From contig PFSC01000012.1 of the NCBI GenBank assembly GCA_002788865.1, positions 1 to 12,982 on the forward strand: a DNA stretch of 12,982 nt, written 5' to 3'. Of the stretch, positions 1 through 7,349 are shown in pieces. Positions within the stretch are counted from its first letter, which is position 1; each line of letters begins with the position of its first letter. The DNA is from Candidatus Roizmanbacteria bacterium CG_4_9_14_0_2_um_filter_39_13. GTDB taxonomy: Bacteria; Patescibacteriota; Microgenomatia; UBA1406; GWC2-37-13. The position numbers and the translations under genes were made by a program. The notes under the pieces are model-generated. The model ran no database searches, was not told the DNA's origin, and saw only the letters and a program-made list of their open reading frames with translations.

Positions 1-186
1 GAAGATCTTGCTCATGAAAGAGCGACAACTTTTCAAAAATTGATCAATGATGCCGTGCGACATTATCTACTTGAAAAAGATCGAGGAAAAGCAAAGGAAA
101 TAGTGTTTCATTCTGTTGATTTAGGTGTGCCACTTGATAATCTCACCCGAGATGATATCTACTGTGATCCAAAAATACCATGCTGA
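1..186 (+). CDS. VapB-like antitoxin, C-terminal part (5' end outside window)
   Basis: The reading frame is open from base 1 to a TGA at 184-186 and encodes the last 61 residues of a small protein. The segment is charged and helical, with the pattern FQKLINDAVRHYLLEKD followed by an acidic tail. This resembles the ribbon-helix-helix type antitoxins that pair with PIN toxins. The toxin ATG at 180 overlaps this gene's end (ATGCTGA, 7 nt), the usual translational coupling of a vapBC operon. Such an antitoxin would bind and neutralise the toxin and repress the operon. Its DNA-binding N terminus lies upstream of the window, so the family is inferred mainly from the partner gene and the overlap. 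Confidence 0.6.
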   Translation, partial: EDLAHERATTFQKLINDAVRHYLLEKDRGKAKEIVFHSVDLGVPLDNLTRDDIYCDPKIPC

Positions 187-515
187 TTGACACCAATATT
201 CTTATTTACTCTCTCAACAAGCAGTCTCCTAAGATGGAGAGGGCTCAGAAATTTCTACAACAACATATAAAGACCGCAATAGTAGCTCACCAAAACATTT
301 TGGAAGCATATCGAGTACTTACTCGTTCAACTTTTTCCCATAAAATGACAAGTATACAAGCTAACAAAGCGCTTTCAGAAATTTCAAACAGTATTAATAT
401 TATTCATCCAAATGGATTATCTTATGCGATCTTTATGAATTTTATTAAAAAATATAATCTAAAAAGGGCACTGGTAATCAAATCTCGGGCTGAGGAAGCT
501 GGTAGGAGATGTTGA
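180..515 (+). pseudogene. PIN-domain toxin (VapC-like), truncated by an insertion sequence
   Basis: The 111-residue frame begins with the PIN signature MLIDTNILIY (Asp4, Asn6) and keeps the second acidic residue, Glu42, of the Mg-dependent RNase site. A complete VapC has about 130-140 residues and carries two more conserved acidic positions near the C terminus. Here homology stops at about residue 95. From codon 96 (base 467) onward the frame reads through the inverted repeat of the adjacent insertion sequence, giving an unrelated tail that ends RRC. The third and fourth metal ligands are therefore missing and nuclease activity is unlikely. No C-terminal remnant of the gene is visible past the far end of the element at 1754. 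The start is fixed by overlap with the antitoxin stop. Confidence 0.8.
467..491 (+). repeat. Left terminal inverted repeat of the insertion sequence
   Basis: It reads GGCACTGGTAATC and onward to CGGGCT, matching the reverse complement of 1730-1754 at 21 of 25 positions. It overlaps the last codons of the transposase gene (stop at 478-480), so this is the transposase-3' end of the element. Confidence 0.85.
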
Positions 516-1650
516 ACGTAGTTCGCAGGAGACGTAAGAAGTTGTAGTTTTTAGGTATATAGGTACCACTGAGTTCTAATGGAGAGTTGCCATTCCTTTC
601 TTTCATTCCTGATTCTTTCAAAGGATGAAGTCGGTACTGCAGGAGGAATAATTTCAAGTAGCGATCAATGTTGGCTTCTTTTTTGAACCCTTTCATTAGT
701 TTCAATCGTGGTTTAAATACACTGTTAAAGTTCTCTATCATATTATTATCTCTCTCCATATATGGGTAGTCGAAATGGGTGAGGGTATATTTGAAATTGG
801 TAAGAAGTGAACGGTATGCCTTTTGAAATCTTGGCTCTATTTCTTTTTGACTTTTGACATATTGTTTTAGTCTCTCAAGTGCTTGACTGGATTTTTCTTT
901 ATCTGTGGCATAGATCACATCACGAAACAATAATTGAAATATTTTGATATCATGTTTCTTTTGATCGGTCATCCTCTTTGATCTGTGTATATTTTTAACA
1001 GGAACAATCTGTCCCATTCGTAGCTCTTTATGAAATACACATACCTGATAGGGAATATGAGTGAATATCTTTGATCTTGCCTTCAGAAAGCCATTATCTC
1101 CATCTGAATAGATTGCTCTTATCTTGTCTATCCCTATCTGTCCGGTGACTTTTGCGATAAGCTCCTCATATCCTCGTGCATCCTCCTCTTCACGCCATAC
1201 TGCATTAATCACATCCATGGTCTTGGGGTCAAAAGCAACAAGAAGTACAATCTGTTCTCCTTTGAGCTTAAACCATACCCCATCAAATGCCACATGTCCT
1301 GATCGCACCGGTGCAAATGCAACATCAATCTCTTCCATCGAAGGTAAGGCATCACCAACAGAGGCTATAAACTCCAGTATGATTGCCTTGCTTAATATAT
1401 CCATCTCAAATGTTTCCCGTATGATATCTACTGTTGTATTGAGGGAGAGACATTTCAAATATACAAATACAACATACTCGATAAAACTATCATCCCATGA
1501 AGGAAGATTATCTTTGCGAAATTGATGACCTTGCGAGCACCGATACAACTGAACTCTTCCTACCCGTTTTCCACGTTTGTACATAATCTCTTTCCTCATC
1601 ATACCATCACGTTTCCATCTCTTCTCGTGACATATCGGGCACACAATCAT
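478..1650 (-). CDS. DDE transposase, IS256/MULE-like, with N-terminal zinc ribbon
   Basis: This 390-residue protein catalyses movement of the surrounding insertion sequence. A zinc ribbon is visible at the N terminus (Cys4-x2-Cys7 and Cys38-x3-His42). It is followed by an RNase-H-like catalytic core with Asp123 in FDGVWFK, Asp183 in YSDGDNGF and Glu306 in NNMIENF. Cys204-x2-His207, between the second Asp and the Glu, matches the C/D(2)H motif typical of IS256 and MULE transposases. The frame is intact and starts at ATG 1650, with a TAGGAT box 6 nt before it. It ends inside the left inverted repeat. The exact family (IS256, IS1249-like or another MULE-type group) cannot be fixed by eye. The frame and catalytic residues suggest it may still be active. 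Confidence 0.9.
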   Translation of the reverse strand: MIVCPICHEKRWKRDGMMRKEIMYKRGKRVGRVQLYRCSQGHQFRKDNLPSWDDSFIEYVVFVYLKCLSLNTTVDIIRETFEMDILSKAIILEFIASVGDALPSMEEIDVAFAPVRSGHVAFDGVWFKLKGEQIVLLVAFDPKTMDVINAVWREEEDARGYEELIAKVTGQIGIDKIRAIYSDGDNGFLKARSKIFTHIPYQVCVFHKELRMGQIVPVKNIHRSKRMTDQKKHDIKIFQLLFRDVIYATDKEKSSQALERLKQYVKSQKEIEPRFQKAYRSLLTNFKYTLTHFDYPYMERDNNMIENFNSVFKPRLKLMKGFKKEANIDRYLKLFLLQYRLHPLKESGMKERNGNSPLELSGTYIPKNYNFLRLLRTTFNISYQLPQPEI

Positions 1651-1656
1651 AGCTTT

Positions 1657-1662
1657 ATCCTA
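1657..1662 (-). promoter_or_regulatory. -10-like box TAGGAT of the transposase gene
   Basis: On the minus strand TAGGAT is followed by AAAGCT and then the ATG at 1650, a 6-nt gap. The weak AGGA could also act as a ribosome site, so this is the least certain member of the TANNNT set. Confidence 0.35.
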
Positions 1663-1729
1663 TCAAAATATGGGAAAACATATGTAAATTGAAGATTTAG
1701 AAGACGTGAATAGTCTAAAGTACCATTCT

Positions 1730-1754
1730 AGCCCGAAGTTTCGTTACCAGTGCC
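1730..1754 (-). repeat. Right terminal inverted repeat of the insertion sequence
   Basis: It is the reverse-complement partner of 467-491, with identical first 11 bases and four internal mismatches. It lies about 80 bp upstream of the transposase start. The -10-like box of the next plus-strand gene begins only 6 bp outside it. Confidence 0.85.
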
Positions 1755-1759
1755 TATGA

Positions 1760-1765
1760 TATAGT
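1760..1765 (+). promoter_or_regulatory. -10-like box TATAGT, leaderless configuration
   Basis: TATAGT is followed by GAATAG and then ATG at 1772. A transcript starting about 7 nt after the box would begin at the start codon. No Shine-Dalgarno sequence and no convincing -35 is seen. The box lies just outside the insertion sequence end. Confidence 0.5.
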
Positions 1766-1771
1766 GAATAG

Positions 1772-2580
1772 ATGAGTCCTCAAATGGGAAAAGTCATGAT
1801 AATTGGATTGATAGTGCTGATAGTTATGTCAGGTATTTGGGCATTTAGAGTAGTTTGGGTGAATCGTTGCCAAGAAGACGATATTCGCATCTGTGCTTTG
1901 ATGAGTCAACTTCAAGTGGATGAGGCAACTAAACTAGCTGGAACGTATTCTGAATTTCTTGATACAATCCCAATTTATTCGGTAGAGTGGGCGATCGATG
2001 GGTCTTCTCAAGAGCTTCGCAAAATTGAAGAAGAACAAGAGACGATGCATCTGATTTATTCAAAGGATGCCGTATATCTGCGCGATTACACCGACAAAAA
2101 ATGGTGGAAGCAGCAATCTGAGTTGGTAGAGAAGTTTGAAATAAAACTCCCGTTTGACCCTGCAATATTTTTTGGGAATATCATTTCGGATATCCAAATC
2201 CACAAACCTCTTTGTCATTCACTCACCAAGATGTGTGTGGAGCAAAAACATGCTACGTGTTTACGCTCAAAAAAGATAACGAGCAGACAACAATGTTCTA
2301 CTTAGACGAAGAAAATGATCAAATCCAACAAATTCTGATCTCCGATGGAAAGATGCAACAAAAAGTCGTTTTTGTGTATGAAGATTATTCAATCGAAATC
2401 CCAAGTTCTGATGTGAAAATCGCGACAAAAAATCAGAATATTTTTCTCGAAAATTTCCTCCAGCAGGCGACGATTCAAAAAGACAAGCCGGAATACATTC
2501 AGAAATTTGAAGAAACTCAATCACAATTAGAGCAAAATGATAGTCCATATGTCTTTGAGTCTCCCACATCATCTCAATAA
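1772..2580 (+). pseudogene. Membrane-anchored hypothetical protein, split by a -1 frameshift
   Basis: Two overlapping frames (1772-2305 and an open stretch in the -1 frame ending at 2580) together would give one protein of about 269 residues. The first part has an N-terminal membrane segment (about residues 7-27), then an extracytoplasmic stretch with the pattern VYLRDYTDKKWWKQ. The second part has a CGAKTCYVFTLKKD segment, then FYLDEENDQIQQI and SIEIPSSDV. This alternation of strand-like segments resembles LolA/LppX-like beta folds that hold lipids or act as anti-sigma or envelope sensors. That is only a resemblance. The frame-1 stop at 2155-2157 sets the earliest point for the switch. A run of six T at 2168-2173 and CTCTTTG at 2209-2214 are the likely sites. 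Possible causes are true decay after the nearby insertion sequence, a missing base in the assembly, or programmed slippage. The function is unknown. Confidence 0.6.
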
Positions 2581-2585
2581 ATTTA

Positions 2586-2591
2586 TATACT
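2586..2591 (+). promoter_or_regulatory. -10-like box TATACT of thiamine pyrophosphokinase gene
   Basis: TATACT, then ACATTC (6 nt), then ATG at 2598. There is no Shine-Dalgarno motif in the 17-bp gap from the previous stop, so leaderless transcription is suggested. Confidence 0.55.
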
Positions 2592-2597
2592 ACATTC

Positions 2598-3254
2598 ATG
2601 AAGAAAGCGCTCATCATCCTAAATGGAAGAAGTATTGCAAAAAATAAGATCGGTAAAATCATTGATGCCAATACAATAATTTATGCTGTGGATGGTGGAG
2701 CAAATCATCTGTTTGAGCTTGGGATAGAACCAAATATATTGATTGGAGATATGGATTCAATAGATGCAAAAATTCTTGATAGGGCAGTCCAAAAAGGTGT
2801 GGAAATAATAAAACATCCTCCTGAAAAAAACGAGACAGATTCAGAACTTGCCGTAGAGCACGCGATTGAAAATGGTGCAAAAGAAATAATTATCGCAGGA
2901 TTTGATGGAGATAGGTTTGATCACATGCTTGCAAATATTCATTATTTTTCTAAATTAGTAAGTAAATTAATAATAAAGATTATTCAGAATAAGACGGATA
3001 TATATTTTGTTGATCGATCGCTGACGTTCAATGGGGCAATTGGTGAGGAGGTGTCGATTATACCTATGAAGCAGGATGCTATTGGGGTGCGGACGGAAGG
3101 TTTGAAGTACAAATTGCACGAAGAGACGCTTCTTTTTGCAAGTACAAGAGGAGTCAGCAATGTAATTGTTTCAAACAAAGTCACTATTTGTGTAAAAGAA
3201 GGAGTGCTTTGTGTAATATACAATCAAGAACTTCCAAAGAAAGGATCGCGTTAG
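2598..3254 (+). CDS. thiN: Thiamine pyrophosphokinase
   Basis: This 218-residue cytosolic enzyme transfers pyrophosphate from ATP to thiamine to make the cofactor thiamine diphosphate. The family's landmarks are in order: DGGAN at 32-36, GDMDS at 50-54 with its metal-binding Asp pair, an NETD/E segment at 78-83 (usually K-x-x-TD-x-E), and GFDGDRFDH at 101-109, the variant of the usual GGRxDH substrate loop. The C-terminal half forms the small beta-sandwich that binds thiamine. Length is normal. A lone pyrophosphokinase without biosynthesis genes nearby points to thiamine salvage, as expected for a host-dependent or scavenging cell. It starts 17 bp after the preceding frameshifted gene with its own -10-like box. 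Its stop codon overlaps that of the convergent aminotransferase. Confidence 0.9.
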   Translation: MKKALIILNGRSIAKNKIGKIIDANTIIYAVDGGANHLFELGIEPNILIGDMDSIDAKILDRAVQKGVEIIKHPPEKNETDSELAVEHAIENGAKEIIIAGFDGDRFDHMLANIHYFSKLVSKLIIKIIQNKTDIYFVDRSLTFNGAIGEEVSIIPMKQDAIGVRTEGLKYKLHEETLLFASTRGVSNVIVSNKVTICVKEGVLCVIYNQELPKKGSR

Positions 3255-4447
3255 TTATTGTATTTTTGTAGGGCTATCTCTAAGATTTCAACTGACCTCC
3301 GAAGGTATTTTTCTTCCAGTACATATGCAATTCGAACTTGTGTTTTTCCTTTTTCAGGATCGTCATAAAATCCATACCCAGGTGCAAGCATGACGGTCTC
3401 ATTGTTGTCTCTAAATTTCTCAAGAAGCCAAATAGAAAATGTCTCAGCATCGTCGATGGGAAGCTCTGCCATGATATAGAAAGCTCCTTCTGGCTTGGTC
3501 ACAACCACTCCGGGGATTTTTGATAGTCCTTCAAACATAATATCGCGACGTGACTGATATTCCTTTTGCATGTCTTGCGTATATGATTTTGGAACATGGA
3601 CAAGTTGAGCGCCAATGTACTGATCGACGATTCCTCCAGAGAGGCGGCTCATCGCAAATTTGAGTGCTCCACTGAAGATACTTGTATTCAAAGTGACAAG
3701 ATTTCCCAGTCGAGCACCGCAAAGATTATATCGTTTTGACAAGCTGTCGATGAGTACTGCTTGTTGTGGAATCTCCTGCATATATTTGAGAATAGATATG
3801 TGAGGTCGATCCACAAAGGTATATTCTCGGTACACTTCATCTGAGAGGAGGAATAAATTATGCTTCTTTACGATGTCAATAAGTAGCTGAACTTCTTCTT
3901 TTGTATATACAGTTCCGGTGGGGTTACATGGATTTGAATAGAGAATTGCCTTTGTTTTTGGTGTAATCAATGTTTCAATTTTTTCCTGACTGGGAAAATG
4001 AAATCCTGTTTCAATGGATGTTTCGATGGGAACAAGATTGATTCCCCACATCTGTGCTGAGGTTTTATAACTGCTATAAAACGGCTCAAAAACAAGTATT
4101 TCATCACCAGGATCGCACACAGCAAACATCGCCATATTAATTCCTTCTGAGCCAGCGATTGTTCCCAAGATATTTTTAGTATTGACAAACAAAAATCCAA
4201 GGTCATGATAGTATGTTTCAAGCGCTTGAAGGTAGTCGGCCGTTCCTCCAGAAGGAGCATAGGCGATCGGGTTTTTATTCCACTTTTGGAGTGCATCGAT
4301 CATCACCTGGGGCGTCTTTACATCGGGCTGTCCCATATTGAGATGGTATATCTTGACCCCATTTTTCTTTGCAGCATCTGAGAGGGGTATGAGCTTGCGG
4401 ATTGAGGAGATGGGAAGTTGTTGGAGACGATGTGAGAGTGTTCTCAT
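3251..4447 (-). CDS. Class I/II PLP-dependent aminotransferase, aspartate-type
   Basis: The 398-residue protein has the complete fold-type I aminotransferase set: NMGQPD near residues 38-42, the AGSEG turn at 98-102 for the cofactor phosphate, NPCNPTG at 172-178, SDEVY at 202-206 (Asp203 for the pyridine nitrogen), and the PLP lysine Lys238 in DSLSKRYNLCGARLG. A C-terminal QVRIAY holds the arginine that grips the substrate carboxylate. It most resembles aspartate or broad-specificity amino acid aminotransferases. Oxaloacetate to aspartate is a plausible reaction given PEP carboxylase nearby, but specificity cannot be read from sequence. It converges on thiN with overlapping stops (TAA on this strand at 3251-3253, TAG at 3252-3254). 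It diverges from the HD-like gene across 45 bp. Confidence 0.9.
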   Translation of the reverse strand: MRTLSHRLQQLPISSIRKLIPLSDAAKKNGVKIYHLNMGQPDVKTPQVMIDALQKWNKNPIAYAPSGGTADYLQALETYYHDLGFLFVNTKNILGTIAGSEGINMAMFAVCDPGDEILVFEPFYSSYKTSAQMWGINLVPIETSIETGFHFPSQEKIETLITPKTKAILYSNPCNPTGTVYTKEEVQLLIDIVKKHNLFLLSDEVYREYTFVDRPHISILKYMQEIPQQAVLIDSLSKRYNLCGARLGNLVTLNTSIFSGALKFAMSRLSGGIVDQYIGAQLVHVPKSYTQDMQKEYQSRRDIMFEGLSKIPGVVVTKPEGAFYIMAELPIDDAETFSIWLLEKFRDNNETVMLAPGYGFYDDPEKGKTQVRIAYVLEEKYLRRSVEILEIALQKYNN

Positions 4448-4454
4448 GGAGAAT

Positions 4455-4460
4455 ATTGTA
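4455..4460 (-). promoter_or_regulatory. -10-like box TACAAT of the aminotransferase gene
   Basis: On the minus strand TACAAT is followed by ATTCTCC (7 nt) and the ATG at 4447. The same box with the same 7-nt gap precedes ppcA. Its expected -35 zone falls on the opposite gene's -10 box. Confidence 0.55.
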
Positions 4461-4481
4461 TCATTATTTTGTTATCTATTT

Positions 4482-4487
4482 TATATT
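4482..4487 (+). promoter_or_regulatory. -10-like box TATATT of the HD-like gene
   Basis: TATATT, then TACAA (5 nt), then ATG at 4493. This supports 4493 over the in-frame TTG at 4469 as the start, because 4469 lies upstream of the box. Confidence 0.5.
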
Positions 4488-4492
4488 TACAA

Positions 4493-5806
4493 ATGGGAGA
4501 AGTAGGCGAAGGAGATGGGTCAAACACGGAGATTTTGTCGAAAGAAGACATTCTGTCTTTACCTGGACGCATTTACGACCATTGTACTGGTCAAATACAA
4601 GATATATACAGAAGGGATCCAACGCAGCCAGTATATCTATTCCATACTTATCATGAAGCAGATGGTTCACAAGGTCATGTTGAAAATGTAAGTCGAGTAA
4701 CGCAACTATATCTCGATGCAGTAAAACATGCAACTGAACAAAAAGGACTCACGTACCCGAATGACCAATGTGATCCGCTAGGTATATATAATCAAGCACG
4801 AAACTCTACGAATAAACTATCAGATAAAGATCTCATGCATGTTGTAGAGACCACATTTATCACCAGCGCAATGTTACACGATATGGGAAATGTAGCAAAT
4901 AGTATTGATTGGGAGCTTATAAAACAAACCTCACAGGCTAATCAATTCGACGGTGTTGTTGTTACAAATGAGATGAGAAGCTACTATACGCAAAACTTTG
5001 ATACTGATGTAGCCCTTGCAGAGAAACTATCTGCAAAAATCTTTTCTGGCTTTCTTGCTATGTTTTCTCAGGAGTTAGGCCTTGATAAAGAGTCACTTTC
5101 AATGGCTCAAACCATGGGAAAAGCACTGATATTAAATACAGCAAAAGACGTAGAGTGTGATGGGGAATTTAAACAGTTAGCTCTTTTCGACAAAACTGCA
5201 GCTCCGTTTTCTGAAAATGGATATCAAGAGGTTTGGGGTCTGATAAATGAATGGGGTACTAATGGCATAAGAGGTGCAGAAAGAGATCTGAAGGAGGGCT
5301 GGAAAGAAATTCGTACCAAGTCTATAGCAGCTCACTTAGATGCTATGAACACTATATTTCCAGACACGATGTTTGAACGTTTCGTTCTGGATACGAGTAA
5401 AAAATACAATAGTGCTCAAGGGAAAGACGCAATTGGTAAGATGAATACTGTCTTACAGCAATACTATAAAGATCATCATGATGAGTGCATATCTTTACTA
5501 GGCATCCCTTCTGAGCAGTCCGAACAAATAGAAAAGATCCCTGCATTTGTCGAAGAGCGATTAGCCCTCAGAGGCCAAGTTGGAGCATTGTTGTGGACAA
5601 AGCCCAAGAGTAAGAGCGAAGTAAATCCAATTTTTCTTTTACAGACACCTCGCGTAATATCGGAACCGAAATATAGCGAATGGGTAGCGCGCAGTTCAAA
5701 CCTCTTCAAACAGCGTTTTTGGGACCCAACTCTTGGGATTCAAGACTTTGAAGAATTATACGTAGAAATTTTTGGAAAAAAGCCAGGTGAAAATTCGGGT
5801 TCGTAG
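4493..5806 (+). CDS. HD-domain-like hypothetical protein
   Basis: This 437-residue soluble protein is not one I recognise as a named family. The N-terminal half shows an HD-phosphohydrolase-like order of residues: HTYHEADGSQGHVENV at 51-66 (His62 the best first ligand), then AMLHDMGN at 126-133 (the His129-Asp130 pair), then a later Asp219 in NTAKDVE. This is the H...HD...D arrangement that binds one or two metals in nucleotide or cyclic-nucleotide hydrolases. The C-terminal half (about 230-437) is helical and charged with no motif I know. There is no signal peptide or membrane segment. It is transcribed divergently from the aminotransferase and ends 13 bp before ppcA. The substrate is unknown. 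The HD assignment rests on motif spacing alone. Confidence 0.6.
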   Translation: MGEVGEGDGSNTEILSKEDILSLPGRIYDHCTGQIQDIYRRDPTQPVYLFHTYHEADGSQGHVENVSRVTQLYLDAVKHATEQKGLTYPNDQCDPLGIYNQARNSTNKLSDKDLMHVVETTFITSAMLHDMGNVANSIDWELIKQTSQANQFDGVVVTNEMRSYYTQNFDTDVALAEKLSAKIFSGFLAMFSQELGLDKESLSMAQTMGKALILNTAKDVECDGEFKQLALFDKTAAPFSENGYQEVWGLINEWGTNGIRGAERDLKEGWKEIRTKSIAAHLDAMNTIFPDTMFERFVLDTSKKYNSAQGKDAIGKMNTVLQQYYKDHHDECISLLGIPSEQSEQIEKIPAFVEERLALRGQVGALLWTKPKSKSEVNPIFLLQTPRVISEPKYSEWVARSSNLFKQRFWDPTLGIQDFEELYVEIFGKKPGENSGS

Positions 5807-5812
5807 TACAAT
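5807..5812 (+). promoter_or_regulatory. -10-like box TACAAT of ppcA
   Basis: TACAAT, then ATACTCT (7 nt), then ATG at 5820. It begins right at the stop codon of the preceding gene (5804-5806), which favours the 5820 start over the in-frame ATG at 5772. Confidence 0.55.
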
Positions 5813-5819
5813 ATACTCT

Positions 5820-7340
5820 ATGTCTTCCAAACGAAAAATACCCGCCACAATGGTCACACAGCATCCTGACCATGCACACACTCCATACTGGCATTTCAAG
5901 CCATTTATTAGCACTCAAGAAGAACCACGAGAACTATATCTTTCATTTAAAGATTTAGGAGCAACTGAGTATAAATGGGATTGGGAAGGAAAGCTTGTGG
6001 ATGAAGCAATTTTAGAGCGAATATTTGGTGAGTACTTTGACTACTTTCAAAAAGAGAAAATTGGAAAAGATAAGTTTATTACCTTTCGACTTCCAAACCC
6101 AAAAGTAGAGACGGAGTATCGATTGGGAAGAGCATTCATGGGAATCATCGCAGCATCAGGACTAGCGAAGAATTTGGGGCTCAAGAACAATCCATTGTTT
6201 GAGGTGATTCTTCCAATGACAGAGTCTGCAAAAGAAATGTATGATGTCCAAGATGCTTTTCGACAGGTTGCATCTCTTCGTCACCCACTTCTTAAGCGCG
6301 GTGAAGAAGATATTGACCATATAGAAATGATCCCTCTTTTTGAAGATATTCATACGATTTCTCACTCAGATGAGATTTTGCAGGAATATCTTGATATACA
6401 TCAAAAAGGATTTGGCTTCAAGCCAGAGTATATTCGCCCGTATGTCGCACGATCTGATCCAGCCTTGAATGCCGGAATTGTGCCCACAGTGCTTGCGATC
6501 AAAATCGCACTTTCAAGATATAAGAAGTTTGAAGAAAGAAATGAAATATTTATGTATCCGATGATCGGAGCTGCGGCTCTTCCGTTTCGTGGAGGGATAA
6601 GTCCACGAACAATAGATCAATTTATGAATGAATATGCAGGCATTCGAACCACTACCATTCAGAGTGCTTTCCGATATGACTTTCCAAAAGATGAGGTAAT
6701 TGAGGCTATACAAAAGCTTGAAACAAAATTGAAAACCTTGAAAACACGTCTTATTTCTAATAAAGATGAAGTAAATTTACGAGAAATAATGACGCTTTTT
6801 TCGAAGTACTATCGAGGGACCATAGAGAAGATAGCACCTCTTATCAATCAAGTATCAAAATCAATTCCGAAAAGACGTGAGCGAGTACAACATATTGGAC
6901 TCTTTGGATATTCACGCGGAGTGGGTGAAGTAAAATTACCACGAGCGATCACTTTTACTTCATCACTATATTCACTTGGAGTACCACCAGAGCTTATTGG
7001 TACCGGACGTGGTTTGCAGGTGTTAAAAACAGATAAAATGCGAGAATTGTTAGACCTATTGCAAAGTATATATTTAAATCTTCGTTCAGATTTATTGCAC
7101 ACGATTTCTTATACCAACTTTGATGTTCTTGAGAAGCTTGCAAAGAATACTACGGGCTTTGATGAAGTGCTTGCTGACGTGCGGGGTATCCAGGATTATC
7201 TTGGTCAAGAACCAGTGCTTACCGAGGACCAAATTGAACATAATAAAGTTACTTCACAAATATTTGAACGTCTAAATAGTGGAAAAGATATTACAAATTT
7301 AATTGAAAAAGCTGCACTCCTTAGAAGGAGTATCGGTTAG
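5820..7340 (+). CDS. ppcA: Archaeal-type phosphoenolpyruvate carboxylase
   Basis: The 506-residue protein adds bicarbonate to phosphoenolpyruvate to make oxaloacetate and phosphate, replenishing C4 acids in the cytosol. It belongs to the short archaeal-type family, not the roughly 900-residue bacterial type. It opens with KIPATMVTQHPDH (QHPDH at 14-18) and has the family's LPMTES, IEMIPLFED, ARSDPALNAG, LPFRGG and GYSRGVG segments in order. Length is normal for the family. An in-frame ATG at 5772 would add 16 residues and overlap the previous gene. I prefer 5820 because the conserved N terminus begins there and a TACAAT box sits 7 nt upstream. In bacteria this form is sporadic and known mainly from scattered lineages including some Patescibacteria, so old transfer from archaea is likely. 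Confidence 0.93.
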   Translation: MSSKRKIPATMVTQHPDHAHTPYWHFKPFISTQEEPRELYLSFKDLGATEYKWDWEGKLVDEAILERIFGEYFDYFQKEKIGKDKFITFRLPNPKVETEYRLGRAFMGIIAASGLAKNLGLKNNPLFEVILPMTESAKEMYDVQDAFRQVASLRHPLLKRGEEDIDHIEMIPLFEDIHTISHSDEILQEYLDIHQKGFGFKPEYIRPYVARSDPALNAGIVPTVLAIKIALSRYKKFEERNEIFMYPMIGAAALPFRGGISPRTIDQFMNEYAGIRTTTIQSAFRYDFPKDEVIEAIQKLETKLKTLKTRLISNKDEVNLREIMTLFSKYYRGTIEKIAPLINQVSKSIPKRRERVQHIGLFGYSRGVGEVKLPRAITFTSSLYSLGVPPELIGTGRGLQVLKTDKMRELLDLLQSIYLNLRSDLLHTISYTNFDVLEKLAKNTTGFDEVLADVRGIQDYLGQEPVLTEDQIEHNKVTSQIFERLNSGKDITNLIEKAALLRRSIG

Positions 7341-7343
7341 AAT
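7338..7343 (+). promoter_or_regulatory. -10-like box TAGAAT of dcd
   Basis: TAGAAT, then AATAAT (6 nt), then ATG at 7350. The box contains the TAG stop of ppcA (7338-7340). The AAGGAG at 7325-7330 lies about 20 nt before the ATG, too far to act as its ribosome site. Confidence 0.5.
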
Positions 7344-7349
7344 AATAAT

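Larger units (their letters stand above)
467..1754 (-). mobile_element. Insertion sequence, IS256/MULE-like, about 1.29 kb
   Basis: The element is bounded by imperfect 25-bp inverted repeats at 467-491 and 1730-1754 (21 of 25 matching, starting GGCACTGGTAA). It holds one transposase gene on the minus strand that fills nearly all of it. Size and repeat length fit the IS256 group or a related MULE-type family. The 8-9 bp flanking each end (459-466 and 1755-1762) do not match, so no target duplication is visible. This suggests a deletion or recombination next to the element after insertion. It interrupts the PIN toxin gene. Confidence 0.85.

Noticed and set aside
1124..1525. Plus-strand frame of 133 codons inside the insertion sequence
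   Set aside because: It is antisense to a well-supported transposase and has low-complexity Ser/Thr-rich content typical of a shadow frame.
2168..2174. Canonical -1 slippery site at the T run in the frameshifted gene
   Set aside because: The heptamer reads ATTTTTT before GGG, which does not meet the X XXY YYZ rule, and no clear downstream pseudoknot or stem is visible.
4469..4492. TTG start at 4469 for the HD-like gene
   Set aside because: It lies upstream of the TATATT box, and ATG 4493 fits the spacing seen at the other genes.
5772..5819. Upstream ATG for ppcA at 5772
   Set aside because: It overlaps the preceding gene and adds 16 residues not seen in the family. The conserved start KIPATM and the TACAAT box favour 5820.
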